Virus record (IMG/VR): IMGVR_UViG_3300042539_000724
Location: 1-44,365 of that record
Length of the DNA stretch: 44,365 bases
DNA from: a virus
Reading direction: 5' to 3' (one strand)
The position numbers were made by a program, and so were the translations under genes. Below are positions 5,894 to 13,510 of this stretch, one piece after another (within the stretch, counting starts at the first letter, position 1; each line of letters opens with the position of its first letter). Below the pieces are notes generated by a model. The model ran no database searches, had not been told where the DNA came from, and saw nothing but the letters and a program-made list of their open reading frames with translations.

Positions 5894-6319
5894 ATGAAAC
5901 TGAAGCGTGGTCAAAAGCTTTGTAAAAATTGTAATAATACTAGTGGGGCTAGAGCGCATGTTTGTAAACATTGCGGTCACGAGTTTGTTGCTAATAATAA
6001 AGCCGTCACTGGTAAGGTAAAAAAGAAGAAGACTAAGAGATACGAAGAGGTATCTGATTGGACTAGTCTACAAAGAGGTGATCGCATAAAGGTTATTGGG
6101 CGATCTGGAAATTACTATCTTAATGCTGATGGAGAAAAACAATATCTTACAGATGCTGGAGTATATACTGTGCAAGATATTGATCTACTGGGTCTTCATG
6201 TTTATGGTGGAGGATACGGGTATATATATATGGGACCAGAAAAGAGGTCCGATGCTATTCCTAATATGTATAGAAGTCCACATAAGATTGTTAAGGTACA
6301 TATACCCGTTCGTCCATAG
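5894..6319 (+). CDS. Zinc-ribbon protein (141 aa)
   Basis: ATAGGAG precedes the start. Residues 10-27 form C-x2-C-x10-C-x2-C (LCKNCNNTSGARAHVCKHCG), a typical zinc ribbon, followed by a strongly basic linker (KVKKKKTKR at 40-48) and a beta-rich domain (GDRIKVIGRSGNYYLN..G..QYLTDAGVYTVQDID) resembling an SH3-like barrel. This suggests nucleic-acid or ribosome binding, but no named family is assigned. Confidence 0.65.
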   Translation: MKLKRGQKLCKNCNNTSGARAHVCKHCGHEFVANNKAVTGKVKKKKTKRYEEVSDWTSLQRGDRIKVIGRSGNYYLNADGEKQYLTDAGVYTVQDIDLLGLHVYGGGYGYIYMGPEKRSDAIPNMYRSPHKIVKVHIPVRP

Positions 6320-6385
6320 TATATAAAATAGGCCCGTTTGACGCTAAATATCATGAAAAGTTATCATTTTATGTGATTTTTCACG

Positions 6386-6391
6386 TATAAT
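6386..6391 (+). promoter_or_regulatory. Possible -10 element with adjacent small palindrome
   Basis: TATAAT 6386-6391 has no good -35 box. The sequence GTGATTTTTCAC directly upstream is a short palindrome that could bind an activator or repressor. Confidence 0.35.
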
Positions 6392-6418
6392 AGGGTCAAA
6401 TTTTAGTAGGAGAATAAT

Positions 6419-6691
6419 ATGGTAACAAAAAGAGAATTCTCAGACTTTATGACCGATCTTCACGGAGAAGAGGATTACTCAGACCTGTATAAATCATTTA
6501 AAACATTCGCCAAAGTCAAGGATCGCTCACAAATCAAAGAGCTTCAAGACTTAATTAAGATGAGTCCTAAACAAAGACTAGCCTATAGATACGCCCTTGC
6601 TGCTAATGGTAAAGAGCTTACCCCTAAACAAGTAGATCAGTATCTAAGTACTATAGAGTACGCTCTATCACACTCTAACGATAATAATTAA
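6419..6691 (+). CDS. Helical hypothetical protein (90 aa)
   Basis: AGGAGAATAAT precedes the start. The product is charged and predicted all-helical (EFSDFMTDLHGEEDYSDLYKSFKTF...). No motif recognised. It is the last gene before a strong terminator. Confidence 0.65.
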   Translation: MVTKREFSDFMTDLHGEEDYSDLYKSFKTFAKVKDRSQIKELQDLIKMSPKQRLAYRYALAANGKELTPKQVDQYLSTIEYALSHSNDNN

Positions 6692-6703
6692 ATATTACTC
6701 TAA

Positions 6704-6741
6704 GGCCCACTAGATCATACTATCCTCTAGTGGGTCTTCTT
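6704..6741 (+). terminator. Rho-independent terminator
   Basis: GGCCCACTAGA 6704-6714 pairs with TCTAGTGGGTC 6726-6736, an 11-bp stem with one G-U, followed by TTCTTAT. Confidence 0.8.
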
Positions 6742-7064
6742 ATATACCTACTACACACACACTATACCTAGACTAAAAATGAAACCAATATACAATAATT
6801 ATTTGTTATGTGAATCAACCACATTTAATTTCAATATATTATCATCCATCCCCTTCCTATGTTTGTACTCTATACTATTATGTATTGTTGTATTATCTTA
6901 TATCTTATTTTGTAGTGTTAAATGGATATGTAGAGTGTGTGAATAACTTCCCATTTTAATCAATTTTAGGTGTATATTACTATGTCATAAGTGGGCAAAC
7001 AACCCACAGAAAAACCCCTTATAAGATATTAAAAGGGAGAAAAATCCAAAAAAGGGAGAAAAAA
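6742..7064. other. AT-rich gap, no gene seen
   Basis: About 320 bases, very AT-rich, with stop codons in all frames. No clear promoter, repeat or stem was found apart from AAAGGGAGAAAAA runs that supply the ribosome binding site for the gene at 7065. Confidence 0.5.
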
Positions 7065-7307
7065 ATGACAGATATAAAACAAGAAATGGACACAGTAATT
7101 AAAGAATTAGAAAAGCTTGGCGTGAGTCCATCTAGTCATTTAGATCCAAATGTAGTAGGCTTGGGCGATCTTGTGGAGAATGTATTAACCTCTGTTGGTA
7201 TTACTCAAGAGAGATTTAAAGAGTGGTTTGGTTTGAAAGAGTGCAGCTGTAGTAAAAGAAAAGCATGGCTAAATAGTTTGTTCAGTTGGAAGAAATCTCA
7301 AGGTTGA
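7065..7307 (+). CDS. Hypothetical protein (80 aa) with conserved C-terminal motif
   Basis: AGGGAGAAAAA precedes the ATG. The C-terminal part VENVLTSVGITQERFKEWFGLKECSCSKRKAWLN looks like a small module I associate with phage and bacterial proteins (L..vGit.eRv..w.g..CgCg.Rk.wLN), where a CxC pair may bind metal. Function unknown. Confidence 0.65.
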   Translation: MTDIKQEMDTVIKELEKLGVSPSSHLDPNVVGLGDLVENVLTSVGITQERFKEWFGLKECSCSKRKAWLNSLFSWKKSQG

Positions 7308-7331
7308 CAAGACCTCTGGACGATGTATAAT
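7304..7331 (+). promoter_or_regulatory. Sigma70-like promoter with CGAT spacer motif
   Basis: TTGACA 7304-7309, 16-bp spacer ending GGACGATG, TATAAT 7326-7331. It leads to the UvdE-like gene. Confidence 0.7.
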
Positions 7332-7400
7332 CCTGTATAGGAAACGTCAGTAATTTTTGTAGTTCTTGACCAAATAATATTGATAATATAAAGTAAATAT

Positions 7401-8309
7401 ATGTATGGATTGTGCTGTATTTCATTAAGTCTGCAAGAGCTTGACGAACCAATCAAGTTTCAAACAATGACATTTAAAAGATTCTCCAGCCTTCCTAGGG
7501 AGCAAGCCCTAGAGATACTTGGGGAACGCATATTGAACAATATGTATGCTACCAATAAAATCATACAGTATTGTGCAGAGAACGTATGGACATATAGACT
7601 AAGTAGCGACCTTTTTCCTCTTATTACATATGATGAAGCCAATATAGAGTTAGATGATCTTCCAAACTATGACGATATTCAAGACAGTTTTGATCTTATT
7701 GAGGAAACTATTTCCCGTACTGGGGTTCGCGTTTCTCTTCACCCCTCAGAGTTTAATGTATTAGCATCTACTAATCAGGCAGCAGTTGACAAAACCATCA
7801 CAGAGCTTAATTTCTATTCTTCATTCATGGACAGAATCGGATGTCCAGCAGACTATAATTCCCCAATGAATTTACACGTACATAATAAGAACGGATCATA
7901 TGACGATATTATTGCTAGATTTCTTAACAGTTTTAATCTTCTTGACCCCAATTGTCGTAGTAGGCTGGTTATTGAAAATGACGATAAAATAAACTGCTGG
8001 AGTGTTAAAGAGCTTACTGAAATATTCCACCCAAAGACCAATATCCCCATCACGTTTGATTATTTACATCATGCCTGCCATCCAGATGGCCTATCAGAAC
8101 AAGAGGCTATAAACGCTTGCTATGCAACATGGAAAGGTTTTAAGCCACTATTCCACTATAGCGAAAGCCGCCCAGGTAACAACCCTAGAGCGCACGCTGA
8201 TTATGCACTACAATCATTTAATACTCATGGTCTAGATTTTGATATAGATTTTGAACTAAAAATGAAGGATCATGCTATTAATAAATATGAGGCTACTCTG
8301 GTAAGCTAG
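7401..8309 (+). CDS. UV damage endonuclease, UvdE/UvsE family
   Basis: 302 aa, about the size of bacterial UvsE. UvdE enzymes are TIM-barrel, metal-dependent endonucleases that nick DNA 5' to UV photoproducts and other lesions, an alternative excision-repair entry. Diagnostic blocks seen: YGLCCISLSL at the start (usual LGYCCIS), FPLITYDEA, VRVSLHPSEFNVLAS at about 109-123 with metal-binding His, MNLHVHNKNG, RLVIENDD with the metal-binding Glu/Asp near 190, PITFDYLHHACHP near 220, and FHYSESRPG. The set of His, Glu and Asp ligands appears intact. No ribosome binding site is evident before the ATG. The phage could use it to repair its own genome. Confidence 0.85.
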   Translation: MYGLCCISLSLQELDEPIKFQTMTFKRFSSLPREQALEILGERILNNMYATNKIIQYCAENVWTYRLSSDLFPLITYDEANIELDDLPNYDDIQDSFDLIEETISRTGVRVSLHPSEFNVLASTNQAAVDKTITELNFYSSFMDRIGCPADYNSPMNLHVHNKNGSYDDIIARFLNSFNLLDPNCRSRLVIENDDKINCWSVKELTEIFHPKTNIPITFDYLHHACHPDGLSEQEAINACYATWKGFKPLFHYSESRPGNNPRAHADYALQSFNTHGLDFDIDFELKMKDHAINKYEATLVS

Positions 8310-8318
8310 GAGAATACT

Positions 8319-8636
8319 ATGGACGATAATCTAGTAAAAATTAAAAATTTAAATAGAATGGCCAAACATATTGGTAAAGATGTTGCTATGAGTTTAAATA
8401 TGCCACTATCTGAGTTTAAAGATTATATTACACCCAAAGAAGTAAAATCTCTTATTAAACAATATAGTATCTTTAAAGATAATAAATATATGATAAATAG
8501 TTTCATTCTGCAAAAAATCTTTACGGAAATAAATAATTGGGTACTTGGCATTAGTTTGTGTAAAATGGCTGTTGCTGGTCAAATCGAAGCATCGTGGGAT
8601 AGTGAACAAAATTGTATGTTATTTGATAAAAAATAA
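8319..8636 (+). CDS. Hypothetical protein (105 aa)
   Basis: AGGAGAATACT precedes the ATG. Mostly helical and Lys-rich; no recognised motif. It lies nine bases after the UvdE-like gene, so the two are likely in one transcript. Confidence 0.6.
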   Translation: MDDNLVKIKNLNRMAKHIGKDVAMSLNMPLSEFKDYITPKEVKSLIKQYSIFKDNKYMINSFILQKIFTEINNWVLGISLCKMAVAGQIEASWDSEQNCMLFDKK

Positions 8637-8645
8637 GGAGAAATT

Positions 8646-8918
8646 ATGGCAAAGAAACATTATAAAGCACCGCTACATCAAACTGGAACGGTTATTACAA
8701 CCAAAACAGCGTATGGTAGCACATCGGATATGATTGCTGATCATTCTAAATATAAAATTACTATTGAAGATTCACAAGTTTTGTGCAAAGACGATAAGGG
8801 TTTTTATGTTACTTCAAAATCTAGGATAGATACAGGACTAGCCGATCCAAATCGGTATGCTAATATCTCATCTAGATTTAATCATCTTGAAGAAGTAGAA
8901 AATGCCTCAAGGTCTTGA
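8646..8918 (+). CDS. Hypothetical protein (90 aa)
   Basis: AAGGAGAAATT precedes the ATG. Begins with a basic stretch (MAKKHYKAPLHQTG). No family recognised. The promoter for the next operon overlaps its last codons. Confidence 0.6.
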   Translation: MAKKHYKAPLHQTGTVITTKTAYGSTSDMIADHSKYKITIEDSQVLCKDDKGFYVTSKSRIDTGLADPNRYANISSRFNHLEEVENASRS

Positions 8919-8943
8919 CACTAGACTGACGATAAGGTATACT
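8915..8943 (+). promoter_or_regulatory. Sigma70-like promoter with CGATAA spacer motif
   Basis: TTGACA 8915-8920, 17-bp spacer with GACGATAAGG, TATACT 8938-8943. Confidence 0.75.
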
Positions 8944-8963
8944 AACATCAAAAGGAGATTTCC

Positions 8964-9203
8964 ATGACTTGGCGTGATCTTAAAAAGTTTATTAATAAAC
9001 GCGCTAGAGAAAATAATTTATTTTTAGACACTGATATTAATTTATATGATTTTAGCAATGGAGAGGAATATCCAGTTGATATTACAGAACTATCTTGCGG
9101 TGACGATGAAGTAGAAGATGGCAGTAATACAAATTGGGTAGCATTTTTGTCTATAAACGAAAAGGATTTAGAAAATGAAACTGAGGAAACAAGTATCAAT
9201 TGA
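8964..9203 (+). CDS. Small acidic hypothetical protein (79 aa)
   Basis: AAGGAG precedes the ATG. Starts MTWRDLKKFINK and contains LYDFSNGEEYPVDITEL, a pattern seen in small phage proteins of unknown role. Its opening resembles the 66-aa gene at 9748 (MTWKDIRSW). Acidic tail. It overlaps the next gene by 29 bases. Confidence 0.6.
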   Translation: MTWRDLKKFINKRARENNLFLDTDINLYDFSNGEEYPVDITELSCGDDEVEDGSNTNWVAFLSINEKDLENETEETSIN

Positions 9204-9504
9204 TTTTTTGACATATTCTAAAAATGCAATTAATGACCTTTTAAGGAGCAAACTTCCACAGTCTGCAAAGCAAAAGCTATGCATAGTAATGGAAAAACTT
9301 TTGCAAGAAACAAAGTCTGATGCATCATATAAGTATCTATATTGGAATAAATATGGTCAGCTAGATTGGCAGGAAGCAAAATCTAAGGGTGTTTATAAAG
9401 AAATCCCAAAAACCTTTATTTATGGGCCAGATTATGAAGACGCATCAGATAAGTGTGATTTTGTAAGTGATATACAGGGCGAATTTTCACGTTTTTATCC
9501 TTGA
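9175..9504 (+). CDS. Hypothetical protein (109 aa)
   Basis: Starts inside the previous gene, probably translationally coupled. Basic N terminus, then a helical region, then an acidic YGPDYEDASDKCDF segment. Not recognised. Confidence 0.55.
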   Translation: MKLRKQVSIDFLTYSKNAINDLLRSKLPQSAKQKLCIVMEKLLQETKSDASYKYLYWNKYGQLDWQEAKSKGVYKEIPKTFIYGPDYEDASDKCDFVSDIQGEFSRFYP

Positions 9505-9514
9505 AGGAGTTTTT

Positions 9515-9748
9515 ATGAACCGATTTGAACTTGAGAACCAGATTATGGGTTTGCATTCTATAGTTGATTCTTTGAACGATATTTCATACGGTGTACTTGA
9601 AGCAGACATGACACACGATGATATTACTAATGCTATTGATGGTCTTGCTGTAATGGTAGAACTTAAAATAGCTAGACTGTTTGATGCATATAAAGCTACA
9701 TTTTATCTTGATGAATACTGTGACTGTGAAACAGAAGCAGATTTTTAA
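9515..9748 (+). CDS. Small acidic helical protein (77 aa), paralogue of 30439-30663
   Basis: AAGGAG before 9515 decides the start. The pattern MxxRF(E/D)LEN(Q/E)I..LH..VD.L..IS..VLE.D...D.I.NA.(D/E)G is shared with the 74-aa protein at 30439, so these are paralogues. All-helical, acidic. Function unknown; its stop overlaps the next start (TAATG). Confidence 0.65.
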   Translation: MNRFELENQIMGLHSIVDSLNDISYGVLEADMTHDDITNAIDGLAVMVELKIARLFDAYKATFYLDEYCDCETEADF

Positions 9749-9948
9749 TGACTTGGAAAGATATTAGATCGTGGGCAAAGTCTCATGGATATGAATGTAA
9801 AAAGCTAGATGAAGGATATTCTTGGCAAATAAATGATAACACAAATTATTCTAAAAGTGTTAGTACATTAGCCAAGGATATCTTTAATCATCTTACAGAT
9901 AACAAATACATTGATCATCAGCAAGCCTACAACAAAAATAGCATGTAG
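9748..9948 (+). CDS. Small hypothetical protein (66 aa)
   Basis: Coupled to the previous gene by a one-base overlap. Sequence MTWKDIRSWAKSHGYECKKLDEGYSWQ resembles compact small phage proteins with a helix followed by short strands. No function assigned. Confidence 0.6.
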   Translation: MTWKDIRSWAKSHGYECKKLDEGYSWQINDNTNYSKSVSTLAKDIFNHLTDNKYIDHQQAYNKNSM

Positions 9949-9950
9949 TC

Positions 9951-9979
9951 TTGACAAAATTAAAACGTTTTGCTAGAAT
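9951..9979 (+). promoter_or_regulatory. Sigma70-like promoter
   Basis: TTGACA 9951-9956, 17-bp spacer, TAGAAT 9974-9979. The CGATAA motif is missing. It drives the ligase locus. Confidence 0.65.
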
Positions 9980-10002
9980 ACATTAACACAGGAGATTGTT
10001 GA

Positions 10003-10833
10003 ATGACTCACCATTTTGATTATGTTTGGAAAATGGTTTCTGCTCTCAGAAATACTAGCAGTACAAAAGATAAAGAAGATATTATTAAGATTTACTGTGA
10101 AATTTTTGATAATCCATCAGCGGTATTTGCTAGGAAAATTCTTCTCTATACTTATCATCCACTTTGGCAGTATAATGTCACCAGTGATAATCTGAAAAAG
10201 AAGAATCATCTTGTAGCCAGCAACAATGAGTACAAGAATTTCTTTGATTTGCTTGATGCTCTAAAGAGTCGTAAAATTACTGGCCATGACGCTATTAGTG
10301 CTGTTAATAGTTTTATTGAACACTATTCTGAATACGAAGAACTTATTCATTGCGTAATTGATAAAGACTTGAAAACCCGTGCTGGGGATAAGATTATTAA
10401 TAAGGCTATTCCAGATCATATTCCAGAATTTAGTGTTGCTCTTGCAGATAAATACGAGCCTAAACTGGTAGATTGGGAGGATGGTTGGTATGTTAGCAGA
10501 AAAATTGATGGCTGTGTAGACTATGATACTATTGTTGAATTTGAGGATGGAACTAAGATGTCAATAGGTTATGTTGTCAACAACCAAATTTCTGGCAGCG
10601 TAAAGTCTTACAATCATAAAACTAAAAAAGTGGAATTTAAGCCCATCCTAAACCACATGAAAAATCTTCATGATATTTCTGAAACTCGGCCTACACAGTG
10701 GTACAAAATTACATTAGAAAATGGATCAATTCTTAATATTACTGGTAACGATACAGTATATCTTCCTAAACTTAGGTGTTATCGTCGCGTAGACGAACTA
10801 AATGGTGATGAAGAAGTTTTTTTTGACAATTAA
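10003..10833 (+). CDS. DNA ligase N-terminal half fused to split-intein N fragment
   Basis: 276 aa; AGGAG precedes the start. Residues 1-170 are the N-terminal part of a phage-type ATP-dependent DNA ligase ending exactly in motif I, K167-I-D-G170, where K167 would be the AMP-carrying lysine. At C171 an intein begins: block A CVDYDTIVEFEDG, then a late block-B-like region NGSILNITGNDTVYLP and the closing RRVDELNGDEEVFFDN typical of split-intein N fragments, then a stop. The usual block-B histidine (TxxH) is replaced by Asp in TGND. IntN is 106 residues. It needs the protein at 11764 for trans-splicing to restore KIDG-CRCIG. Family identity is certain from motifs; splicing is inferred. Confidence 0.85.
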   Translation: MTHHFDYVWKMVSALRNTSSTKDKEDIIKIYCEIFDNPSAVFARKILLYTYHPLWQYNVTSDNLKKKNHLVASNNEYKNFFDLLDALKSRKITGHDAISAVNSFIEHYSEYEELIHCVIDKDLKTRAGDKIINKAIPDHIPEFSVALADKYEPKLVDWEDGWYVSRKIDGCVDYDTIVEFEDGTKMSIGYVVNNQISGSVKSYNHKTKKVEFKPILNHMKNLHDISETRPTQWYKITLENGSILNITGNDTVYLPKLRCYRRVDELNGDEEVFFDN

Positions 10834-10888
10834 AATTTCCATCTAATTTTCTCGATAAGGTGTATTAAATATCAACGAGGTAATTAAT

Positions 10889-11800
10889 GTGAAATGTAAA
10901 TATTGTAATAAAACTGGATTAAAAACCAAACAGCAATTATATGGACACCAAGCAAAATGCAAAGAGTATATAAACTATATATGTTGCTATAGAAATAAAA
11001 TTTTAACTAAAAAGTATTTAACTAAAAATATTCTTAAACTTAATCGTTCCTGCTATTCCTTAGAAAGAGAACTAAATGACCCAAAAATACAAGCAAAACA
11101 CATTATTGCAAGATGTAAAGAATTAGGAATTAAGACTCAAACGATTAAAGAGGCTATGAATAATCCTCTTACAAAACGTCAAAGGGAGGAAACAAATCTA
11201 AAAAAATATGGATATAAAAATAATTTTCAATCTTCAACAACCAAAAAAACTTTAGCAAAAAAATATGGTAAAGACATTACTAATGTGTTTCAATTAGAGA
11301 GCGTAAAACAAAAAAGCAAACAAACACTTATTGAAAAATATGGTGTTGAAAATCCTGTGGATTTACCAAGTTATAGACGCAACAACGGAAAGAAATCTAT
11401 ACCTCATAAAAGAATAGAATCTATATTAGATGAATATAATGTCATATATATTAGCGAAAATATAGAAGGTATAAAATTTAATAGATATAATAAAAGCTTA
11501 AAAAGAAAATATAATCCTAGGCCAGATATAATTATACCAACAAGTAAAATAATTATTGAAATTTATGGAGATACATTTCATGCTAATCCTAAAAAATATA
11601 AACCAAATGACATAATAGTAACATGGGCGGGAGAATTGTGTGCTAAAGATATTTGGAAACAAGACAAAATTCGTGTCAACCACTTGAAAAGTTTTGGCTA
11701 TAAGGTATACTGTTTGTGGGCATCGGACATACAGAAAGATATAGGAAAAATTAAGACAAAATTATGCAAACTGTTAAAATTAAAAGTATTACAAAAATAG
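10889..11800 (+). CDS. Free-standing homing endonuclease, Vsr-like EDxHD type
   Basis: 303 aa from a GTG start at 10889 with GAGG upstream. Residues 3-24 form C-x2-C...H-x3-C, a zinc finger. The middle carries repeats of the type TNLKKYGYKNNFQ / TLIEKYGVENPVD that recur in phage mobile endonucleases and are thought to bind DNA. The last 120 residues (KRIESILDEYNVIYISENIEGI...YNPRPDIIIPTSKIIIEIYGDTFHANP...WKQDKIRVNHLKSFGYKVYCLWASD) match the Vsr/EDxHD nuclease fold of the I-Bth0305I group, known from genes fractured by split inteins. It lies between the two ligase halves and overlaps the second by 37 bases. Codons are markedly AT-rich (AAA, ATA, AAT), consistent with separate ancestry. Confidence 0.8.
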   Translation: MKCKYCNKTGLKTKQQLYGHQAKCKEYINYICCYRNKILTKKYLTKNILKLNRSCYSLERELNDPKIQAKHIIARCKELGIKTQTIKEAMNNPLTKRQREETNLKKYGYKNNFQSSTTKKTLAKKYGKDITNVFQLESVKQKSKQTLIEKYGVENPVDLPSYRRNNGKKSIPHKRIESILDEYNVIYISENIEGIKFNRYNKSLKRKYNPRPDIIIPTSKIIIEIYGDTFHANPKKYKPNDIIVTWAGELCAKDIWKQDKIRVNHLKSFGYKVYCLWASDIQKDIGKIKTKLCKLLKLKVLQK

Positions 11801-12681
11801 ATAGTAGAGATAAATACGAACTAGAAGTTGCAGATAATGCTAATTTTTTCGCTAATGGTATACTCAAACATAATTGTAGATGTATTGGCGTTGTTGATGA
11901 TCGTGGCGATACTACTTTTTACTCCCGTGAAGGAAAGAAATTTACTACTCTTGGCGTTGTTAGCGGTGGTATTAAGAATCTTAATGTTGTCAATGTAGTG
12001 TTTGATGGTGAAATTTGCTTAGTCGATGATGAGGGTAATGAAGATTTTCAAGGAATTATGAAGCAAATTAAAAAGAAGGATCATATTATTTCTAATCCTT
12101 CATACAAAATTTTTGACATGATTTCGCATGAAGAATTTTATTCTAAGGTTGGAGCAAAAAATCGCCCGTATTCTGTTAGATTAGCCAATCTTGTAGAAGT
12201 ATTGAAAAATAATGAGTGTCCATGTCTTAGCGTTTTAAATCAAGATAAAGTTAATCACGATCAGCATTTTAATGAATGGATTTCTGTTTCATCCTCATTA
12301 AAGTGGGAGGGGCTGATGCTACGTGCCGATACTCCATATAAAGGAAAGCGCAGCAAAGATCTTTTAAAGTATAAAAGTTTTAATGATGATGAATATGAGG
12401 TAAAATCTGTGAAGTTTGGCATATTTAGGTATATTAAGGACGGCCAAGAGTGCGAAGAAGAAATGCTCTCTAATGTTACTATTCAACACAAGGGATATAA
12501 TGTAGATGTTGGAAGTGGTTTTACTATAGCGGAACGTCAGCATTTTTATAGAAACCCTAATGATATTATCGGTAAAATAATTACTGTTCAATATTTTGAA
12601 GAAACTAAAAATCAAGACGGCGGAATTAGTCTACGATTTCCAACCCTAAAATATATTCATGGAGCTAAAAGATCTATATGA
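11764..12681 (+). CDS. Split-intein C fragment fused to DNA ligase C-terminal half
   Basis: 305 aa. Residues 1-37 are an intein C fragment: YELEVADNANFFANGILKHN ends in the catalytic His-Asn, and the next residue is Cys38, the required +1 nucleophile. From 38 on it is ligase: CRCIGVVDDRG completes motif I after KIDG, FDGEI 80-84 is motif III, YKIFDMI 114-120 motif IIIa, EGLMLR 182-187 motif IV and KDLLKYK 198-204 motif V, followed by an OB-fold-like tail. Joined exteins give about 438 residues, normal for phage nick-joining ligases. Its start lies within the endonuclease gene. Stop overlaps the next ATG. Confidence 0.85.
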   Translation: MQTVKIKSITKIDSRDKYELEVADNANFFANGILKHNCRCIGVVDDRGDTTFYSREGKKFTTLGVVSGGIKNLNVVNVVFDGEICLVDDEGNEDFQGIMKQIKKKDHIISNPSYKIFDMISHEEFYSKVGAKNRPYSVRLANLVEVLKNNECPCLSVLNQDKVNHDQHFNEWISVSSSLKWEGLMLRADTPYKGKRSKDLLKYKSFNDDEYEVKSVKFGIFRYIKDGQECEEEMLSNVTIQHKGYNVDVGSGFTIAERQHFYRNPNDIIGKIITVQYFEETKNQDGGISLRFPTLKYIHGAKRSI

Positions 12682-12950
12682 ATGATTTTAGTTATGTAAC
12701 AGCTATTACAATCTTTGTTGTATATATGGTTATTGATTGTTTATATGCAGCATATGTAATATCTGTTAATCGCGGACAGGCAGTTTTAGCATCATCATGT
12801 ACTGCTATTATATATAGCCTTTTAGCATTTGGTGTGTTAAGTTATTCTAAAAACGTTTGGTATCTAATACCATTGGCGTCTGGAGCATTCTTAGGCACAT
12901 TTATTACCGTCAAATTTAGAAAATATCTACCAGAGAATAAACATGAATAG
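12678..12950 (+). CDS. Small inner-membrane protein (90 aa)
   Basis: Three hydrophobic segments at about 8-30, 35-55 and 60-78. The order (VIDCLYAAYVISVNRG, then ASSCTAIIYSLLAFGVLSY, then LIPLASGAFLGTFITVKF) resembles a small membrane protein found in many phages next to metabolic genes; its role is unknown. It overlaps the ligase stop by ATGA and so is co-translated with the ligase C half. Confidence 0.65.
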   Translation: MNDFSYVTAITIFVVYMVIDCLYAAYVISVNRGQAVLASSCTAIIYSLLAFGVLSYSKNVWYLIPLASGAFLGTFITVKFRKYLPENKHE

Positions 12951-13152
12951 ATTATCACAGCCACTAGACTATATCCTTAATTGCATAGAACAACATAGTT
13001 TTCCGCATAAATTTGATATTCTTAATGCTAGAGATGAATTGAAAAAGCTAAGAGTAGAACTACAAGACCTTCAAGAGCTTACTAAAGAATTATCGTGGAT
13101 TAATAATATGTTGCTAGAAAAACAAAATTCTCAAGACGAGCTTGACAGTTGA
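12943..13152 (+). CDS. Small coiled-coil protein (69 aa)
   Basis: Overlaps the previous gene by eight bases. Residues 28-62 (LNARDELKKLRVELQDLQELTKELSWIN) have Leu spacing of a coiled coil. The promoter at 13142 overlaps its last codons. Confidence 0.6.
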   Translation: MNRLSQPLDYILNCIEQHSFPHKFDILNARDELKKLRVELQDLQELTKELSWINNMLLEKQNSQDELDS

Positions 13153-13169
13153 CGATACTAGTGTAGAAT
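13142..13169 (+). promoter_or_regulatory. Sigma70-like promoter with CGATA spacer motif
   Basis: TTGACA 13142-13147, 16-bp spacer with GACGATACTAG, TAGAAT 13164-13169. It drives the tRNA-Leu. The core GATACTAG also occurs in the palindrome at 2242-2279. Confidence 0.7.
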
Positions 13170-13182
13170 GATTGATGTACGC

Positions 13183-13255
13183 GAGGGCGTAGTCCAACGG
13201 CAGAGACAAAGGACTTAAAATCCTTCAAGTGTGAGTTCGATTCTCACCGCCCTTA
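13183..13255 (+). tRNA. tRNA-Leu(UAA)-like, short variable loop
   Basis: Acceptor GAGGGCG 13183-13189 with CGCCCTT 13248-13254 (G-U first pair); D arm GTC...GAC; anticodon arm AAGGA-CTTAAAA-TCCTT giving anticodon TAA; T arm GTGAG-TTCGATT-CTCAC; discriminator A. The variable loop is only five bases (CAAGT), whereas bacterial tRNA-Leu normally has a long variable arm. CCA not encoded. Confidence 0.8.
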
Positions 13256-13296
13256 TTTAAAATAAATATTTGATTCATACAAATGAAAGGATAACT

Positions 13297-13509
13297 ATGA
13301 GTAAAAATACTATTGATGTATACGGAATCGGTAGTCAGGTTAAGTTGACTAACGACATTTTTGGTGTTATAACCGGTATAACAATACGTGGAGATAATCA
13401 CATAACGTATGAATGTGGCTGGTGGAATGGAAGATCATATGATTCTCGCTGGTTTACAGCTAAGGAAATAGAGATTAGCGTTGCAGAGAAGTGTCGTATA
13501 GGATTTTAA
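13297..13509 (+). CDS. Small beta-rich conserved phage-type protein (70 aa)
   Basis: AAAGGATAACT decides the start at 13297. Pattern GSQVKLTNDIFGVITGITIRGDNHITYECGWWNGRS...FTAKEIE fits a small SH3-like barrel family common in phages (f..G.VtgI.irg.nhv.YevsWw...). Function unknown. Confidence 0.65.
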   Translation: MSKNTIDVYGIGSQVKLTNDIFGVITGITIRGDNHITYECGWWNGRSYDSRWFTAKEIEISVAEKCRIGF

Positions 13510-13510
13510 T

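Noticed and set aside
10003-12681. Ligase halves seen as a frameshifted pseudogene
   Set aside because: The break falls exactly at intein boundaries (Cys171, His-Asn/Cys38), both parts have complete motifs, and an endonuclease gene occupies the gap, which a simple frameshift would not explain.
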